From a virus, in IMG/VR virus record IMGVR_UViG_3300009618_000002, positions 1 to 43,678 of that record: a DNA stretch of 43,678 nt; one strand, written 5' to 3'. Of the stretch, positions 1-6,641 are shown in pieces. Numbering within the stretch: position 1 is the first letter of the stretch; each line of letters opens with the position of its first letter. A program made the position numbers and the translations under genes. The notes beneath the pieces were generated by a model. That model saw only the letters and a program-made list of their open reading frames with translations. It made no database searches and had not been told where the DNA came from.

Positions 1-123
1 CATCTCCCATGCGCACTGCGGAATGTAGTCTTCTGGAATTAAGCCTTCTTCCCAGTAAAGCAGGTGCTTTTCCGTGCTCGGGTTCTTGATCTCCAGCACA
101 CCATCAGAACCTATCAGGCCGTC
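1..123. repeat. Terminal direct repeat, left copy (contig closure)
   Basis: Bases 1-123 are identical to 43556-43678, the last 123 bases of the window. An exact repeat at both ends of an assembled contig normally marks a circular or circularly permuted molecule. The repeat lies inside one continuous exonuclease reading frame, which argues for an assembly overlap rather than a biological terminal repeat. The unique genome length is then 43,555 bp. Confidence 0.93.
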
Positions 124-471
124 TGCGGATGCTCCGGTCCACGGGAATTCAGGATGGACCACGAAGCTAACCGGCACGACCATCTGCCGCGTGACGCTCT
201 CGTAGAACATCCGCGCCGGTTCTTCCTCTTGCTCCCCGCGCGCCATGTACTCCGAGTACCAATGGTTGGCAAGCTGGCCAGTCAGCCTCTCGCCCAGGCA
301 AGCCCTCCAGTAGAGTTTGCGCTTGGAGCCGTGGAGTACAGCCTTGTCTCCCCGCGCTGCGCTGCCCTTGAAAACGAAGTCGCACACATCAGCCAGCTTC
401 GAGCCGGTAACACGTCCACAGCGAGCGCGGAGCCAGGCATCTGAATTTTGAGGACCCATGATCTCAAGCAT
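1..471 (-). CDS. YqaJ/lambda-type recombination exonuclease, N-terminal part (continues at 43678-43184)
   Basis: This is the first part of a 280-residue exonuclease that crosses the contig join. The start is the ATG at 471, with a GGGGG-type ribosome site 7 bases upstream and an 8-base overlap with the ERF gene. The N-terminus has the YqaJ signature (AWLRARCGRVTGSK, residues 12-25). The active site matches the lambda exonuclease order: RGEQEEEPAR (residues 78-87, Glu83), GASADG (Asp117) and LEIK (Glu127, Lys129). The family degrades one strand from DNA ends to leave 3' tails for annealing. The partner ERF gene is directly upstream. The frame is unbroken through the join into 43184-43678. Function is assigned from motifs, with high certainty for the family. 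Confidence 0.9.
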   Translation of the reverse strand, partial: MLEIMGPQNSDAWLRARCGRVTGSKLADVCDFVFKGSAARGDKAVLHGSKRKLYWRACLGERLTGQLANHWYSEYMARGEQEEEPARMFYESVTRQMVVPVSFVVHPEFPWTGASADGLIGSDGVLEIKNPSTEKHLLYWEEGLIPEDYIPQCAWEM

Positions 472-1225
472 GGACTGCCCCCTTATGCAGCTTACGGTAG
501 ACCTTGTTTTTCGCCTCGGCAAACCCCTTCTCCGCCTGCGTGTCTCCAGCGGCCTTTGCCGCATCGCGGGCCGCAAAATAGTTGCGCTGCAAATCGTCCA
601 CGTTCGCGCTGCCCTCGATCAACGATTGAAAGTCGGCAGCGGCTCCCTGGTCCATCTGCTGCTCATTCTGTTCGGGAGGCACAAGTTCTGGGTCAGAGCC
701 ATATACATGCATTCCTACGGACGCCAGGAGCGTGTACTTTTCAAGGTAGGAAGTCGTTGATCCCACAGCTTTAAGAGGGTCTTTCCCCCCCGCCGTATCA
801 GGCGGAGCCGCCAGCGTTGCCCCCTCTTCCTCGTAAGCCGTTCCCTGCAAACCCAATATGCAGGTCACGCGGATTCTGCTATCTGGAAGATCGGAACTCT
901 TGTAGCGATAGGTGATCCCGAGTTTGACGAGCGCCTTCATGACCGGATCGGCAACGTCCTCCAGGGCGACCACCTTGTACTTTTCGGCTCCCTGCTTATC
1001 GACAATCGGGCGCGTCCGGATGATCTTCGGCATGTCCTCCTTAAACCGGGTCATGGCGTTCCGAAATGCGATTTTGTCATCGCGGTCCGTGAATTCCATT
1101 TGCAGTTTGGCAAGGCGCTCGATCACGTCGATGCTGCCCTCGCGCTCAATCGCAAGCTGCAGCAGATCCATTGGCGTCTTCGCGCTGATGCCGGTTGGGG
1201 CGCGTTGTATGAGCGAGTCTGTCAT
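464..1225 (-). CDS. erf: ERF-family single-strand annealing protein
   Basis: This 253-residue protein resembles the ERF (essential recombination function) family, which binds single-stranded DNA and anneals complementary strands during phage recombination and genome circularisation. The visible signature is the central GSTTSYLEKYTLLASVGM block (about residues 157-174), the counterpart of the ERF 'GSaxTYarRYaL' motif, preceded by the AKLQMEF and AFRNAMTRFKEDMP helices. The C-terminal third is charged and Gln/Ala-rich, as is usual. It starts by ATGA overlap with the 66-residue gene upstream and overlaps the exonuclease start by 8 bases, so the annealing protein and nuclease are translationally coupled. 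A Red-beta or RecT type is less likely given the signature. Confidence 0.88.
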   Translation of the reverse strand: MTDSLIQRAPTGISAKTPMDLLQLAIEREGSIDVIERLAKLQMEFTDRDDKIAFRNAMTRFKEDMPKIIRTRPIVDKQGAEKYKVVALEDVADPVMKALVKLGITYRYKSSDLPDSRIRVTCILGLQGTAYEEEGATLAAPPDTAGGKDPLKAVGSTTSYLEKYTLLASVGMHVYGSDPELVPPEQNEQQMDQGAAADFQSLIEGSANVDDLQRNYFAARDAAKAAGDTQAEKGFAEAKNKVYRKLHKGAVHA

Positions 1226-1422
1226 GATTGCTCCTTGATTATCTCTAGCGCGCGCTCCAACTGACGAGTCGTCAATCGGAAGGAATTGGATGACTCCCTA
1301 CCCTTTTCAGCGGCAATAAACATCTCTATCCCGCTGGTAGTGACGTAATACCACGCTTCGCCGTGGCCACTGACGTGACGCGGTTTTCTTGGCTTGAGCA
1401 TCTCTTTTGGTATATCGCTCAT
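1222..1422 (-). CDS. Small conserved-looking protein, unknown function
   Basis: A 66-residue protein beginning MSDIPKEMLKPRKPRHVSG. I chose the ATG at 1422 because it overlaps the stop of the upstream gene as ATGA; longer in-frame starts would run through that gene. The protein has a basic, proline-containing N-terminus, then a segment around WYYVTTSGIEMFI that could be a small beta sheet, and a C-terminal helix (RQLERALEIIKEQS). It overlaps the ERF start by 4 bases. I do not recognise a family. Its position directly before ERF suggests a recombination accessory role, which is only inference. Confidence 0.7.
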   Translation of the reverse strand: MSDIPKEMLKPRKPRHVSGHGEAWYYVTTSGIEMFIAAEKGRESSNSFRLTTRQLERALEIIKEQS

Positions 1423-1892
1423 TGCGCCTCCTCCAGCTCTGCCTCTGGCTTGGGCGCGTTTTTGTGAGCAGTGAGAGCGGGGCAACGCCATTCGTAAATT
1501 GGCACCTCCCTGGCCGGAATGATCTTTTCTTCTTGGGCTGGTACCGCTGGCAGCACATGCTCCGGTTCGAGTTTCACGCCTACTTGGACGCGGGCGCAAA
1601 CAGCATCTCTCTGAAAGTACCCTCTAACCCAAAAGCCTTCACGTTTGGCTATCAGTTCAAAGCTGTCGTCTGATCCCTCTTTATCAAGGCGGCCTCCTAC
1701 ATGCTTCGCAAAATACAGAGCGCCATCGGGAGATTGAAACTCTGGAGTATCCTCGCGTCCTCCGAATGCGCTGTAATAGCCAAACTGAATCTCGGGATAA
1801 CAGAATCCCTCGTAAGGCAATCCGAGTTCCGGTCTTGCCTCAAAGAAGTCTGCGGCGTTCCGCAAGCCTTGCACAAATTTTGCATGAGTCAT
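1419..1892 (-). CDS. Hypothetical protein, recombination operon
   Basis: A 157-residue soluble protein. The start at 1892 follows an AAAGGA ribosome site. The N-terminus (FVQGLRNAADFFEARPELGLP) resembles a short helical segment common in phage and actinobacterial hypothetical proteins that begins with 'GLR..ADFLE.HP.LP.P'. The remainder is mixed beta and alpha with many aromatic residues, ending in an Ala/Glu/Lys-rich tail. There is no signal peptide, membrane span or catalytic motif. It sits in the same minus-strand operon as ERF and the exonuclease. Function is not known. Confidence 0.75.
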   Translation of the reverse strand: MTHAKFVQGLRNAADFFEARPELGLPYEGFCYPEIQFGYYSAFGGREDTPEFQSPDGALYFAKHVGGRLDKEGSDDSFELIAKREGFWVRGYFQRDAVCARVQVGVKLEPEHVLPAVPAQEEKIIPAREVPIYEWRCPALTAHKNAPKPEAELEEAQ

Positions 1893-1938
1893 CGATTTAA
1901 TCCTTTCTGCGTGAGCGGCCCGAGGACCGCCCCGCGGG

Positions 1939-3090
1939 TTAGTACTGAATTGATATGTGCGAAACCAACCCCTTGGCGATAGCCTTGATAACTTCTTCGG
2001 CGTTCTCGGCTGTCAGGTTCGTGTGGTTGAGCAAGCAGGCTTTCGCCTCATTGTTGATCTTGGCTGAATGCGCCCGATTCGCCGCACGTTTGCGCTCTGC
2101 CTCTTCCTCCGCTTTGCGCTCACGCTCGGCCCGTTCCTGCTCGGCACGAATCGCCGCCTTCTTGTCCTCCTCCGCCTTTTTCGCAGCAGCCTCGGCATCC
2201 CGCTTCGCCTTAGCCTCTGCCTCGACCCGCTGCCGTTCGGCCTGCTCTGCACGATCTTGCGCAGCTTTGCGCTCACGCTCAATTGCCGCTTCCCTCTCGG
2301 CGGCTTCCCGTGCGGCTTTGGCTTCCCGCTCCCTGGCTTCGCGCTCGATGCGCTCCTGCTCTTGCTTCGCTACACGTTCCGCCTCAATCGCGGCGAGACG
2401 GGCTCTCTCTTCGGCCTCAGCCTTTGCCTTGGCAGCAGCCGCTTCTTCCCGTTCTTTCTGCGCACGCTCGGCAGCCTCCTTCCGGAGACGCGCCAACTCA
2501 ATCTGCTCAGCGTCGTAGGTCTCCCGCCTTTGAATAGCTTCCGTGATCTTCGCTGTAGCGGTTCTGACCGCCAGCGCCCCACGTGAACCAAACTCCTGCC
2601 AGTCATGCGTAGGGGGAAAGTCTTTAGCGATCTCCTGCAACCGCTCCTTCATCGCGTCAATCGGGAGCGTCCGCCACTCGTTAGCCGTCTGCGTACCAGC
2701 AGCGTCGAGTTCGAGAATCGCCGTCTCGTGCTTGGCGATGCGCTCCTTGTCGCGGTTCTCCCATTCAGTGAGCGGTTGGCGCACTTCCTTTTGAAGCACC
2801 TCAAGTTCGTCCCAGATGCGCGCACCCTCAGAGTCAATCGCCTTGAGTTCCTTCTTGCGGTCGGCAACCAACTCTAGGCGCATTTTGTGTGTAGCCGTCT
2901 TCGTGCGGGCGATCTTGTAGGCCAGAGCCGCAAGAGCTTCCCTGTTTTCTTTGGTTGAAATGTCCAGCTTCGCCGCCTCCGCGCGGGCCTTCTCCTTGAT
3001 CTCGGCCAGCACTTCATCTGCTTTGCCGGGAGCAAAGAGAATAACCCCTGTCATTTCCGGAGAAATTACCATCAAACTTGTCCCTGCCAT
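1939..3090 (-). CDS. Long coiled-coil protein, first gene of the recombination operon
   Basis: A 383-residue protein. After an N-terminal region of about 190 residues with mixed structure, residues about 195-340 are almost entirely Glu, Ala, Lys and Arg in heptad-like order (EERARLAAIEAERVAKQEQE and similar), a very long single or coiled helix of TolA-like character. A small C-terminal domain (about 345-383) follows. The start at 3090 has AAGGAG 5-6 bases upstream, and a sigma-70-like promoter lies at 3114-3142. Phage proteins with this layout often precede ERF or RecT genes; DNA-end or nuclease-scaffold roles have been suggested for such neighbours, but nothing here proves it. The low-complexity helix makes homology hits unreliable. 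Confidence 0.82.
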   Translation of the reverse strand: MAGTSLMVISPEMTGVILFAPGKADEVLAEIKEKARAEAAKLDISTKENREALAALAYKIARTKTATHKMRLELVADRKKELKAIDSEGARIWDELEVLQKEVRQPLTEWENRDKERIAKHETAILELDAAGTQTANEWRTLPIDAMKERLQEIAKDFPPTHDWQEFGSRGALAVRTATAKITEAIQRRETYDAEQIELARLRKEAAERAQKEREEAAAAKAKAEAEERARLAAIEAERVAKQEQERIEREAREREAKAAREAAEREAAIERERKAAQDRAEQAERQRVEAEAKAKRDAEAAAKKAEEDKKAAIRAEQERAERERKAEEEAERKRAANRAHSAKINNEAKACLLNHTNLTAENAEEVIKAIAKGLVSHISIQY

Positions 3091-3113
3091 GCTGCTCCTT
3101 TCGATGTGAGTCT

Positions 3114-3142
3114 AGATTACACGCAGAATTCCGCCGTGTCAA
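3114..3142 (-). promoter_or_regulatory. Sigma-70-like promoter for the recombination operon
   Basis: On the minus strand a perfect -35 TTGACA (plus 3137-3142) is followed, after 17 bases, by TAATCT (3114-3119). A shifted reading gives TGTAAT (3116-3121) with a 15-base gap. It lies about 25 bases upstream of the 1939-3090 gene and drives leftward transcription toward ERF and the exonuclease. This is prediction from consensus only. Confidence 0.65.
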
Positions 3143-3219
3143 CTATTTTTTCGTTGTCACTACGATTATTTGGTTGCAATGCATGGAGACTTGTGGTAAA
3201 CCATAAATGGAGGCCTTAA

Positions 3220-3378
3220 ATGGGCGCTTTGAAGAGCTACAAATGCAGCAAAGGGCATATTCTCAAGGGGGGCAATCTCTATATTCGAATCAACGGATCG
3301 AGGGAATGTAGGAAATGCTCTTTAGAAAGGAATCGAAAATGGCGGAAACAACAGAAAGAGCTACAGTTTCCACGCTGA
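3220..3378 (+). CDS. Mini zinc-binding protein, isolated plus-strand gene
   Basis: A 52-residue protein beginning MGALKSYKCSKGHIL, with GGAGG six bases before the ATG. It carries a Cys-x3-His ... Cys-x2-Cys arrangement (C9, H13, C31, C34) followed by a basic tail (RNRKWRKQQK). This is the small zinc-knuckle fold often seen beside HNH enzymes, but the catalytic half is absent. It is the only plus-strand gene in this region, placed between two minus-strand operons. It is a likely paralogue of 34374-34532, which has the same length, the same MGA start and a similar Cys/His pattern. DNA or RNA binding is inferred. Confidence 0.72.
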   Translation: MGALKSYKCSKGHILKGGNLYIRINGSRECRKCSLERNRKWRKQQKELQFPR

Positions 3379-3381
3379 GCA

Positions 3382-3404
3382 GAAAAGCGGCCCCGAAAGG
3401 CCGC
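3382..3404 (-). terminator. Intrinsic terminator of the late operon
   Basis: A GCGGCC/GGCCGC stem (3387-3392 with 3399-3404) and a 6-base loop is followed on the minus strand by a TTTT run (plus AAAA at 3383-3386). It lies 48 bases past the endolysin stop and faces the end of the convergent mini-gene at 3378. Confidence 0.75.
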
Positions 3405-3451
3405 CTTCCTGGCTCTGGCGACTGCCAGCGACCATGCTCACCTGCCTTTCC

Positions 3452-3919
3452 TCATGAGTTGAACAGCGATACTTCCGCCTGCCGCCGCGCAACGAGACCA
3501 GCTATTTTGACCTCTACGCCGTTGACCTTTCCCCATACCCAAAGCATCATCTCCTGCGGAACTAGCGCCCAGCCGTGGTGCAGCATGGTTGCGCAGTTGG
3601 CCGAGCCGTCGTTGTAAGCAAAATCTGCTAAAGAATCCCATTGATTCTGCGATACACCGGCGGGAATCAACCCTTGCGCTTGGAGACGGTTGAGCGCGGG
3701 ATCGTAGATCGTCGCCAAGTCTCGTTGGAGAATGTAGTCCGCCTGTGCAGGGGTAATGCCAGCGCTGATGTCGATTCCGTAGACTAGGAGCGTTGCCTGT
3801 TCTGGGCCGGTCAAATCGTGGCCGTGGCCTATTTGCGGCCCGGTATTGTCTGACTTTTCGTTCAAGCAATCGCCCTCGTTCTTGGCGATAAACGCAATTC
3901 CTGCTTCGCTGGTTTGCAT
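3452..3919 (-). CDS. Endolysin, GH24 lysozyme family
   Basis: A 155-residue cytoplasmic lysozyme that cleaves the glycan chains of peptidoglycan. The ATG at 3919 is chosen over the ATG at 3940 because AAAGGA sits 7 bases before it. The active-site region reads IAKNEGDCLNEKSDNTGP then QIGHGHDL. The catalytic Glu and the Asp nine residues later match T4 lysozyme Glu11 and Asp20, and the GHGH segment matches GIGH. The third family residue, Thr26, appears to be Gln. The C-terminal LVARRQAEVSLF is the usual 'RR..E..LF' end of the family. There is no signal peptide or SAR helix, so a holin is needed for release. It is the last gene of the late operon. Confidence 0.9.
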   Translation of the reverse strand: MQTSEAGIAFIAKNEGDCLNEKSDNTGPQIGHGHDLTGPEQATLLVYGIDISAGITPAQADYILQRDLATIYDPALNRLQAQGLIPAGVSQNQWDSLADFAYNDGSANCATMLHHGWALVPQEMMLWVWGKVNGVEVKIAGLVARRQAEVSLFNS

Positions 3920-3936
3920 GTGTGAATCCTTTCCCA

Positions 3937-4590
3937 TCATGGCGTGTGCCTTGCAACCGCCGCCGTCACGTCGAAGGCGTCCAGGGCCACATGCCCAATT
4001 TTACCCCAGGGTGTCCGCGCCTTGAGGTAATCGGCGGTCATCTTGTCTGTCACCTGCTTGCCATCGGCCGTGATTCCGGCCATGCTGCCGGTCAGAGAGT
4101 CCACGTTGGTCAGCGTCTCGTGTATGGCCTTGTCTTTGAGCAGGGCGTCCAGATCGGTTGCATCCTGCGTAAACGCCGCCAGGACGGGCTGGGCGGCTGC
4201 GATGGTGGTCTTGGCCTCCTGAGCGTCCCCCGTGAGCGCTACGGTCAAGCCTGTGGCGGCGCTGAGCGTTCCCTTGGCTTCGTCGAGCACCGGGGTGACG
4301 TGCGGCGGGATGGTGGCGAGAGCGTCCATGGTTGCGTTCACTTTGGCCGTGCTGGAGCGCTCCGTTAGCTGCGTCTGGACAATCGCATCCCCGGCCTTAA
4401 CCACGGTTTTGCCCACTTCCGCCAGTGTCCCCGTACCGGGGTCGTTCACCTTATCGAGCGCCTGATTCACTTTCGCCATGGTAGGCGCGAAGTCGGGCGC
4501 TGCCTTGCCCCACTGCCAGAACGCCCACCCAATCACGCAGACGGCCATGATTGAGACGGCAAGCAGGGCGGCGGTGAGCCATTTCGTCAT
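3937..4590 (-). CDS. Membrane-anchored helical protein of the lysis region
   Basis: A 217-residue protein with one N-terminal membrane span (WLTAALLAVSIMAVCVIGWA) and then about 180 residues of Ala/Thr/Asp-rich helix without charge clusters. The start at 4590 places the ATG just before the membrane helix; an open frame continues to 4758, but that part would read through a strong terminator hairpin and into the gene upstream. The layout (inner-membrane anchor plus a long periplasmic helix next to the endolysin) resembles an inner-membrane spanin or an MCE-like helical protein. No lipoprotein partner was identified, so a spanin role is only possible. Confidence 0.7.
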   Translation of the reverse strand: MTKWLTAALLAVSIMAVCVIGWAFWQWGKAAPDFAPTMAKVNQALDKVNDPGTGTLAEVGKTVVKAGDAIVQTQLTERSSTAKVNATMDALATIPPHVTPVLDEAKGTLSAATGLTVALTGDAQEAKTTIAAAQPVLAAFTQDATDLDALLKDKAIHETLTNVDSLTGSMAGITADGKQVTDKMTADYLKARTPWGKIGHVALDAFDVTAAVARHTP

Positions 4591-4597
4591 AACGGCG

Positions 4598-4642
4598 AAA
4601 AAGGGCGGGGCTCCTGAGTTTCCCCCCACAGGAGCGCCCGCC
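4598..4642 (-). terminator. Strong intrinsic terminator inside the lysis region
   Basis: On the minus strand a 13-base-pair stem with one bulged C (plus 4629-4642 pairing with 4604-4616), a 12-base loop and a TTTTT run (plus 4598-4602). It lies 68 bases past the stop of the 4710-5195 gene and ends only 8 bases before the ATG at 4590, so transcription of the last two late genes would need read-through. Confidence 0.82.
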
Positions 4643-4709
4643 GGGGTTAAGTGTTCAAGGGGAGGGCCAGGCGATGAACCAGAGGAAGCGACGCATACCG
4701 TGCCAGTCT

Positions 4710-5195
4710 TTAGCTGGCTGTTGGAGGGTTTGCCTTGGCAGCCAACTGCGCGACCCATGACTCAACGGCTGGCAGCAGCACCTTGGCCTCGTTGACCACC
4801 AGATTGACCAGCGTAGTCACCTTGGTCTGCAGGGCTGCGTTCTTTACGTCGATGCCGCTGAGCAGGTTCGGCACGGTGGCGGCGAAGTTCTGGAGGCAGG
4901 CAAGCAGCGAGTTTCCGCTCACAGCCGCCGTAGCCGCCGCGTCGATTGCCGCAAGGCCGGTTTCGATGGTGCCGAGCACGGCCACCACGGGAGCCTCAGC
5001 GATTGGGTCTGCCAGCGTCACAGCCGCCTCAATGACGGGTGCCACTTCGCCAACGAAGTTTTGCACCATCTGGAGGGCGGCGGGCGCCTTCCTGAAAATC
5101 TTCACAAAGGCGCTGGCAAACTTGCCGGCGTCGGTGTCTACTGTGGCGAAGAACGTCTTTACGTCCGTCTCGATTGTTGCGAGTGCTGATGCCAT
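4710..5195 (-). CDS. Ala/Val-rich helical protein, unknown
   Basis: A 161-residue protein starting at 5195 with GGAGA upstream. The composition is dominated by Ala, Val, Thr and Leu, arranged as amphipathic helices (for example VQNFVGEVAPVIEAAVTLAD and TKVTTLVNLVVNEAKVLLP). There is no convincing signal peptide or membrane span, but several segments are hydrophobic enough to associate with a membrane. It lies between the holin candidate and the spanin-like gene and is followed by a strong terminator. It could be a lysis accessory protein or an unrelated small virion protein. I do not recognise a family. Confidence 0.7.
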   Translation of the reverse strand: MASALATIETDVKTFFATVDTDAGKFASAFVKIFRKAPAALQMVQNFVGEVAPVIEAAVTLADPIAEAPVVAVLGTIETGLAAIDAAATAAVSGNSLLACLQNFAATVPNLLSGIDVKNAALQTKVTTLVNLVVNEAKVLLPAVESWVAQLAAKANPPTAS

Positions 5196-5206
5196 GTCTG
5201 TCTCCG

Positions 5207-5509
5207 TTACTTCTGAGGTTGCGCCGGGATCTCCGGCTGGGCTAAAGGGAGCGGGCCAACCTTGACTGTCGATGTGTCAGTGGTCGTAGTATTGGGCGGG
5301 AAGTCGGAAGGATCATGCGGCTTCGTCAAATCCTTCCCGGTCAGGATGGTGGATGCAATCGCGGCCAGCGAGGCGACAAGCCCTGTGCCCGCCACCAAGG
5401 CCGCGATACGAAGACTGGGATCGCCCCGAGACTCGCCGAAAAGGTAAACCATCAGCGCAATCGCGCCTGCAAGGCAAAATAGAGCAATCAAATTGCTGCT
5501 GATTTTCAT
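5207..5509 (-). CDS. Holin candidate with two membrane spans
   Basis: A 100-residue protein beginning MKISSNLIALFCLAG. It has two membrane segments (about residues 6-25 and 34-57) joined by a short polar loop (GESRGDPSLR), then a polar Pro/Thr-rich tail of about 40 residues. AAAGGGG lies just before the ATG at 5509. Size, topology and position in front of the endolysin suit a class II holin, which would form the membrane lesion that frees the lysozyme. The tail is longer and less basic than usual for a holin, so a different membrane role remains possible. Confidence 0.6.
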   Translation of the reverse strand: MKISSNLIALFCLAGAIALMVYLFGESRGDPSLRIAALVAGTGLVASLAAIASTILTGKDLTKPHDPSDFPPNTTTTDTSTVKVGPLPLAQPEIPAQPQK

Positions 5510-5519
5510 TTTTCCCCTT

Positions 5520-5621
5520 TCACTTACTGCGTTTGTCGGCGAGCCAAAAGCACACCCAGACGAGCACGGCGATTGCCAGTGTCGCCCGGAGCGCGTACCA
5601 AAGTCCAGTGGTTTCAGTCAT
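5520..5621 (-). CDS. 33-residue single-span membrane peptide
   Basis: A 33-residue peptide starting at 5621. A short polar N-terminus (MTETTGLWYALR) leads into one hydrophobic helix (ATLAIAVLVWVCFWLA) and a basic end (DKRSK), which predicts N-out or loosely inserted topology with a positive cytoplasmic tail. It lies between two other membrane-protein genes. The stop is 10 bases before the holin candidate start. Candidate roles are an antiholin, a pinholin-like helper or a spanin fragment; none can be chosen from sequence. Confidence 0.6.
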   Translation of the reverse strand: MTETTGLWYALRATLAIAVLVWVCFWLADKRSK

Positions 5622-5624
5622 GCG

Positions 5625-5957
5625 CTATTCCGTTTCCGGCTCCGGTGTTGTTTGCTGGCTATACGATAGCACTGGAGCGCTGGGCGCGTACAAGGATTTT
5701 TCGTGCATTTCCGAGCCCGGGTGGTGCAGGTAATAGTCGAGCATGAGGGCTTTCACGGCAGGCGCCATCTCGTGAAGTGCATAGCCCATCGCGGCCAAGA
5801 TGACGCTGAGGATGACGCTCCACGCCCACGCCGCACCGTGAACGAAGGCCATTTTGCTCTTCATGTCGAGTTGAAAAGTACGGAAATTGTTGACCCCATC
5901 CTCCACGTTACTCATGCGCGTCTCCAGTCTTACCAGCCGCTCCGGTACTGTAGTCAT
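5625..5957 (-). CDS. Membrane protein with N-terminal coiled coil (XhlA-like layout)
   Basis: A 110-residue protein. The ATG at 5957 is preferred because AGGTGG stands before it. Residues 1-35 (ERLVRLETRMSNVEDGVNNF) form a coiled coil, followed by one membrane helix around AAWAWSVILSVILAAMGYAL and then a polar Pro/Tyr/Ser-rich tail. Coiled coil plus one span is the layout of haemolysin XhlA and some phage holin partners. In this cluster of four membrane genes it probably takes part in lysis. No catalytic motif is present. Confidence 0.65.
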   Translation of the reverse strand: MTTVPERLVRLETRMSNVEDGVNNFRTFQLDMKSKMAFVHGAAWAWSVILSVILAAMGYALHEMAPAVKALMLDYYLHHPGSEMHEKSLYAPSAPVLSYSQQTTPEPETE

Positions 5958-6020
5958 GTTTTCCACCTTAGCACCGAAATCTATCAACCCCGGTCCCAAC
6001 CTACTGGAGTTTGCCGGGTC

Positions 6021-6623
6021 CTACTTGCTCCACCCGCTCACCGCTCCCGCTGCATGTACCCCTACGCCCTCCAGCGGAAGCGCCCACCATCCCCGATGCT
6101 TGCGCACCAGCCAGCTTGCGCCCGCGCTCAGTCCCTCAATCGAGAATCCTACCCCATACGCCCCGCCCCGGCTCGACGGCATCAAAGGATTACCTTCGAC
6201 ACAAGTATGTGCCTTGAGGCAGTGCTGCGTTCCTTCCACATCAGCTACTAGCGCCCCTGCTTGCAAGCCGTTCAGCACCAGCCACGCTACTGGAACGTGG
6301 TGCCTCTCCGGCGCAGTCTCTTTGCCTCCTATAAGGACACCTATCGGTATGCCTGTTTTCTTCGATACCTTCCGCGCATTGGCCTTGCAGGGATCACGAA
6401 ATTCATAGCGCAGTTTTGTTCCGAAAGATGAAGCCGCCCATGTCCATTCACAATTGATAAAAGAAAGACGATAGGTTGCGAGAGCAAGCGTTCCGGTTGT
6501 GACCTGAGTCCGCTGGACCGCTGGGTCAGACGAAGGCTTGTCCGTTACGCGCTGAGATGGCGTCTGCTCCCATGCGCACCGCGCCACAAGCATCAGAACC
6601 GTTAAGAAGATAATGCATTTCAC
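6021..6623 (-). CDS. Secreted or membrane-associated hypothetical protein
   Basis: A 200-residue protein that begins at a GTG (6623) with a GGGAGG ribosome site 5 bases before it. The N-terminus (MKCIIFLTVLMLVARC) is a signal-like hydrophobic stretch. The Cys is not in a good lipobox, since Arg precedes it. The C-terminal half (about residues 110-190) has two weakly hydrophobic helices around AWLVLNGLQAGALVADVEGT and VGFSIEGLSAGASWLV, with HCLKAHTCVEGNPLM between them. A similar 'TQHCL...C.EGNPL' pattern occurs in bacterial membrane proteins of unknown function. It lies between fibre-like genes and the lysis group. Confidence 0.72.
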   Translation of the reverse strand: MKCIIFLTVLMLVARCAWEQTPSQRVTDKPSSDPAVQRTQVTTGTLALATYRLSFINCEWTWAASSFGTKLRYEFRDPCKANARKVSKKTGIPIGVLIGGKETAPERHHVPVAWLVLNGLQAGALVADVEGTQHCLKAHTCVEGNPLMPSSRGGAYGVGFSIEGLSAGASWLVRKHRGWWALPLEGVGVHAAGAVSGWSK

Positions 6624-6641
6624 TTGTGCCTCCCTCAGCTG

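Noticed and set aside
1955-2586. Long plus-strand frames rich in Ser/Ala or Leu
   Set aside because: They mirror the Glu/Ala/Lys-rich coiled coil of the 1939-3090 gene. There is no start signal.
4591-4758. N-terminal extension of the membrane helical protein
   Set aside because: It would be translated through the terminator hairpin and the end of the upstream gene, and the composition (Pro/Gly/Ser) is unlike the rest.
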